Below, in pieces: positions 47,143 to 49,783 of a stretch of 49,783 nucleotides of DNA. Position numbers and translations under genes: made by a program. Origin of the DNA: CAZFLM01 sp964519955. GTDB lineage: Bacteria > Armatimonadota > Chthonomonadetes > Chthonomonadales > CAJBBX01. The stretch covers positions 1 to 49,783 of the forward strand of contig CAZFLM010000051.1 of the NCBI GenBank assembly GCA_964519955.1, written 5' to 3'. The notes beneath the pieces are model-generated. The model had not been told where the DNA came from. It did not search any database and was given only the letters and a program-made list of their open reading frames with translations. Each line of letters opens with the position of its first letter. Within the stretch, counting starts at the first letter, position 1.

Positions 47143-48207
47143 TCAATCGTGGTCGCCAGGCATCCGGTGCTTCGTCACGGGGCGCAGCACGGCCACCACG
47201 TCGTCGCGGTGCTTGATGATCGCCCGGTCGAGCGCCGAGTTGCGGTCCTTGTCCAGGATCTCCGTGTTGGCCCCGTGCGCCAGCAGGTACTTCGTCAGGT
47301 CGACGCACCCGGCCTCGGCGGCCTCCATCAGCGGCGTGGTGCCGTCGGCCGTACGCGCGTTGATGTCTGCCCCATGCTCGATGAGGGTGTCCAGAATGAC
47401 CGTGCGCTGCCCACGCAACTCGGCCGGCACCATCGACAACCCGACGATCGCCTCGTGCAGCGCGGTGCCCTTCGACGTGTCCTTGGGCCGCACCACCGCG
47501 CCGCGCTCGATGAGCAGGCTCACGACCTGCGTGTGTGCGTTGGCGGCTGCGTGCATTAGCGCCGTGCGGCCGAAGCGGTCCGTCCAGGCGATGTCGCTCT
47601 TGGCCTTGAGCAGCGTCTCGCACACGCCGCTGTGGCCGCCATCCGCCGCGGCAAGCAGCGGAGTGATGCCCGCGTCGTCGGCACCCTTCACCCACGCCCC
47701 ACGCTGCAGCAGGAACGCCACCAGGGCCTCGTGTCCTCCGCCGGCTGCCTGGATGAGCGGGGTCGAGTTGGCGGGGTCGCGCGTCTCCACCTTGTCGCCT
47801 GCCGCCAGCAGCAGCTTCACCACCTCCAGGTGGCCGCAGCGCGCCGCCTCCGTGATGGGCAGCTTGCCATACCAGCTCCGCAGCTTCCGGTCCGCCTTGT
47901 GGTCGAGCAGCAGCTTGACGGCGTCCGCCCGGCCCGACGCCGCCGCAAGCACCAGGACCGGCGCGCCCAGGTCGTCGCGGGTGTTGGGGTTGGCCCCACT
48001 CTCCAGAGCCCGCGAGACGCCGTCCGGTTCGCGGGCGACCACCGCCTTGAGCAGCGCGTCATCGGCAGGCGTGCGCTTCTGGTCGGCCTTGCCGCGCGCG
48101 GCGGGCTTGGCGGGAGCGGCGCCCTGCGCGTGGGCGGGCCCAGGCGCGGCCGCGATGCCGGCCAGAACGAGGAGGACGACAGCGGGCGCGACCAGGAATC
48201 GGGTCAT
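47143..48207 (-). CDS. secreted ankyrin-repeat protein
   Basis: 354 residues with a signal peptide (VAPAVVLLVLAGIAAAPGPAHAQG) and about nine ankyrin repeats, e.g. GAPVLVLAAASGRADAVKLL, STPLIQAAGGGHEALVAFLL, RTALMHAAANAHTQVVSLLI, TTPLMEAAEAGCVDLTKYLL. It is predicted periplasmic or surface protein-interaction scaffold. It lies between DUF58 and the VWA protein in a MoxR operon, an uncommon insertion, and could bridge the VWA proteins. GGAGGG is 7 bp before the ATG. Confidence 0.9.
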   Translation of the reverse strand: MTRFLVAPAVVLLVLAGIAAAPGPAHAQGAAPAKPAARGKADQKRTPADDALLKAVVAREPDGVSRALESGANPNTRDDLGAPVLVLAAASGRADAVKLLLDHKADRKLRSWYGKLPITEAARCGHLEVVKLLLAAGDKVETRDPANSTPLIQAAGGGHEALVAFLLQRGAWVKGADDAGITPLLAAADGGHSGVCETLLKAKSDIAWTDRFGRTALMHAAANAHTQVVSLLIERGAVVRPKDTSKGTALHEAIVGLSMVPAELRGQRTVILDTLIEHGADINARTADGTTPLMEAAEAGCVDLTKYLLAHGANTEILDKDRNSALDRAIIKHRDDVVAVLRPVTKHRMPGDHD

Positions 48208-48320
48208 GTGGGCTCCCTCCGTACGTGTCAGGCGCCACGGGCGTGGGGCTCCGTCGCCACCGCACTCCTGCTGGCTGCCACACTCTGAGACGCTGCGGAC
48301 CGGCCGCCGGTGCGCACCGG

Positions 48321-49334
48321 TCACGCGCGCGACGACAGATACGCCGACAACGCCTCGTAGTACGGGGTCGAGGTGGTCATCTGTTCGAAGCGAATCGCCC
48401 GGGCCTTCGCGCCCATCCGCAGCGCGTCCAGGTGCGCGCCGAGGGCCTGCTCGTACGCCGAGCGGATGGCCTCCGGGTGCAGGTTCAGCGCGCCGGGGCC
48501 TTCGGGGTCGGTGAACCGCGCCGCCCCGAGGTTCGGCAGGTGCAGCTCGTCTTCGGTCAGCACCTGCAGCAGCAGCACGGCGAACCCGCGGTGCCGGTAC
48601 ATGGCCAGCGCGTCGAAGATGCCGTCCGGGTCCTCCAGGAAGTCGGAGATGACCACGAGCAGCCCGCGCCGCTTGGCGAGCGGGAACAGCACCCGCAGCG
48701 CATGCGCCACGCTCGTCGGGCCGGAGGGCTGGGTGCGTTCGAGACCGTGCAGGATGCCGTGCAGATGTCGGAGCGTCCCGCGCGGCGGCAGGAAGCTGCG
48801 GATCGTGTCGTCGCACAGCGACACGCTCGGTTTGTCGCCCTGCCGCAGCATCAGGTAGCTCAGCGCCGCCGCCGCGTAGGCCCCGTACTCGTACTTCGTG
48901 ACGCCGTCCGGCCCCGAATAGCCCATCGACGCGCTCTTGTCGAGCACGAGGTAGGCGCTCATGTCCGTCTCTTTGCGGAAGAGCTTCACGTAGAGCCGGT
49001 CGGTGCGCGCCACGGCCTTCCAGTCGACCGCGCGGATCTCGTCGCCGGGCACGTAGGCGCGGTAGTCGGCGAACTCGGCGGAGAAGTCGTGGTATGGGGA
49101 CCGGTGGCGGCCGGCGTAGAAGCCTTCCACGACGAGCTTCGCCGCGAACAGCAGGTTGCCGAACTTGCGCAGATCCTGCGGGCGCAGGAATCGGCTCCAC
49201 GCGTCCGAGGGGTGGAGCGCCTCGCCCCACTCCGAGCCGGCCGTCTCCCGCGACACGCGCCGCAGCCGCTCGCGCCAGTCGGGCTTCTCCTCGAAGCCGC
49301 GCCTCGCCCTGTCGCCGCGGTGGTCGGCCCTCAT
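48321..49334 (-). CDS. DUF58 domain protein
   Basis: 337 residues. The DUF58 core SPYHDFSAEFADYRAYVPGD followed by EIRAVDWKAVARTDRLYVK lies within a VWA-like fold with DKSASMGYSG as metal-site motif and LLVVISDFLED. Genes of this family almost always follow moxR and are thought to act with it at the membrane. ATGA overlap with the moxR stop. No membrane segment is seen in this version, so it is probably cytosolic. Confidence 0.92.
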   Translation of the reverse strand: MRADHRGDRARRGFEEKPDWRERLRRVSRETAGSEWGEALHPSDAWSRFLRPQDLRKFGNLLFAAKLVVEGFYAGRHRSPYHDFSAEFADYRAYVPGDEIRAVDWKAVARTDRLYVKLFRKETDMSAYLVLDKSASMGYSGPDGVTKYEYGAYAAAALSYLMLRQGDKPSVSLCDDTIRSFLPPRGTLRHLHGILHGLERTQPSGPTSVAHALRVLFPLAKRRGLLVVISDFLEDPDGIFDALAMYRHRGFAVLLLQVLTEDELHLPNLGAARFTDPEGPGALNLHPEAIRSAYEQALGAHLDALRMGAKARAIRFEQMTTSTPYYEALSAYLSSRA

Positions 49335-49783
49335 TTGTAGGTCGGCTCGGTAACGCGCTCGAGGATCTCGGCGACGAGCGAGTTCGAGTCCACGCCGTCC
49401 GCGACCGCCGCGTAGTTCGGGATGATGCGGTGGCAGAGCACCTGCTTCGCGACGGCGCGCACGTCGTTCGTCGAGGGCGCCGCCCGGCCCATCAGCACCG
49501 CGCGCGCCTTGGCCCCGAGGACCAGGTACTGCGAGGCGCGCGGGCCGGCTCCCCACTCCACGTAGCGCTTGATGCCCGCGAGCGCGTTGGCGTCGTTCGG
49601 CCGCGACGCACGGGCCAGCGAGACCGCATAGGAGACCACATGCTGCGAGACCGGGATGTCGCGAACGAAGCGCTGCAGGTCGAGCAGCTCGTCGCGCGTG
49701 AAGACGGGCTCGACCACGGGCTCCAGGTTGCCGGTCGTTTCCACGACCACCCGCTCCTCCTCGCGCACGGTCGGGTAGTCCAG
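49331..49783 (-). CDS. MoxR-type AAA+ ATPase, C-terminal part (cut by the window edge)
   Basis: Only the C-terminal 150 residues are in the window: LDYPTVREEERVVVETTG, then the helical lid domain (QRFVRDIPVSQHVVSYAVSL, RYVEWGAGPRASQYLVLGAK, RAAPSTNDVRAVAKQVLCHR, ending VTEPTYK). The ATPase core lies beyond 49783. It is the first known gene of the moxR-DUF58-ankyrin-VWA transcript. Confidence 0.9.
   Translation of the reverse strand: MDYPTVREEERVVVETTGNLEPVVEPVFTRDELLDLQRFVRDIPVSQHVVSYAVSLARASRPNDANALAGIKRYVEWGAGPRASQYLVLGAKARAVLMGRAAPSTNDVRAVAKQVLCHRIIPNYAAVADGVDSNSLVAEILERVTEPTYK

Overview
This is a high-GC chromosomal segment from an uncultured-looking bacterium. It carries mostly housekeeping and catabolic genes with short, often overlapping intergenic junctions, many GTG/TTG starts, and an unusually rich set of interspersed repeats. 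There are no rRNA, tRNA, phage or plasmid genes. The mix of a sialidase-fold protein, a GH39-like glycosidase, an SGNH hydrolase, a DUF1080 protein, a fibro-slime/PEP-CTERM protein and a moxR-DUF58-VWA operon is what I would expect from Armatimonadota or Planctomycetota-type bacteria. I lean to Armatimonadota, but this is inference from gene content only.

Layout. 1-5.2 kb: a sialidase-fold protein, then the aromatic amino acid operon aroF-tyrA-aroA, closed by a perfect 21-bp-stem terminator. 5.2-11 kb (minus strand): a secreted fibro-slime/PEP-CTERM protein, a Phd/PIN toxin-antitoxin pair, a zinc alcohol dehydrogenase, a PBP4-type carboxypeptidase, a GYD protein and a three-TM protein with an IPT/TIG domain. 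11.2-18.3 kb (plus): a 55-aa zinc-ribbon protein, three tandem paralogues of a family I cannot name (with a decayed ABC-transporter binding-protein gene between the first two), a GH39-like glycosidase, a hypothetical protein and a large polytopic membrane protein, mostly with 4-bp overlaps. 18.5-22.9 kb: SGNH hydrolase, DUF1080 protein (minus), YifB/ComM ATPase and a small unknown. 23-25.4 kb: a HigBA-type toxin-antitoxin pair with a readable promoter/operator, a GNAT acetyltransferase and a DUF6886-like gene embedded in heptanucleotide repeats. 25.4-32.6 kb: mfd, then pyruvate (or 2-oxo acid) dehydrogenase E1-alpha, E1-beta and E2 without an E3 gene. 32.8-40.7 kb: a zinc-ribbon protein, an MBL hydrolase, RNase III, methylthioadenosine salvage (mtnP, mtnA), apt, a REP-associated transposase with its repeats, an AzgA-type purine permease and a NodB-like deacetylase. 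40.8-43.9 kb: EamA transporter, SbcD-like nuclease, P-II signal protein, small membrane protein. 44-49.8 kb (minus): moxR (cut by the window edge), DUF58, ankyrin-repeat protein and a large double-VWA membrane protein.

How it works together. aroF-tyrA-aroA make chorismate and tyrosine precursors. mtnP/mtnA/apt/azgA recycle methylthioadenosine and purines: MtnP releases adenine, which Apt turns into AMP. The repeat content is the most distinctive part. It comprises (i) about ten copies of a small hairpin whose stem changes by paired substitutions, (ii) a two-hairpin repeat flanking a Y1 transposase (a REP/RAYT arrangement), and (iii) heptamer tandem arrays of three different sequences, one of which brackets a gene as a perfect 28-bp inverted repeat and encodes part of its N-terminus.
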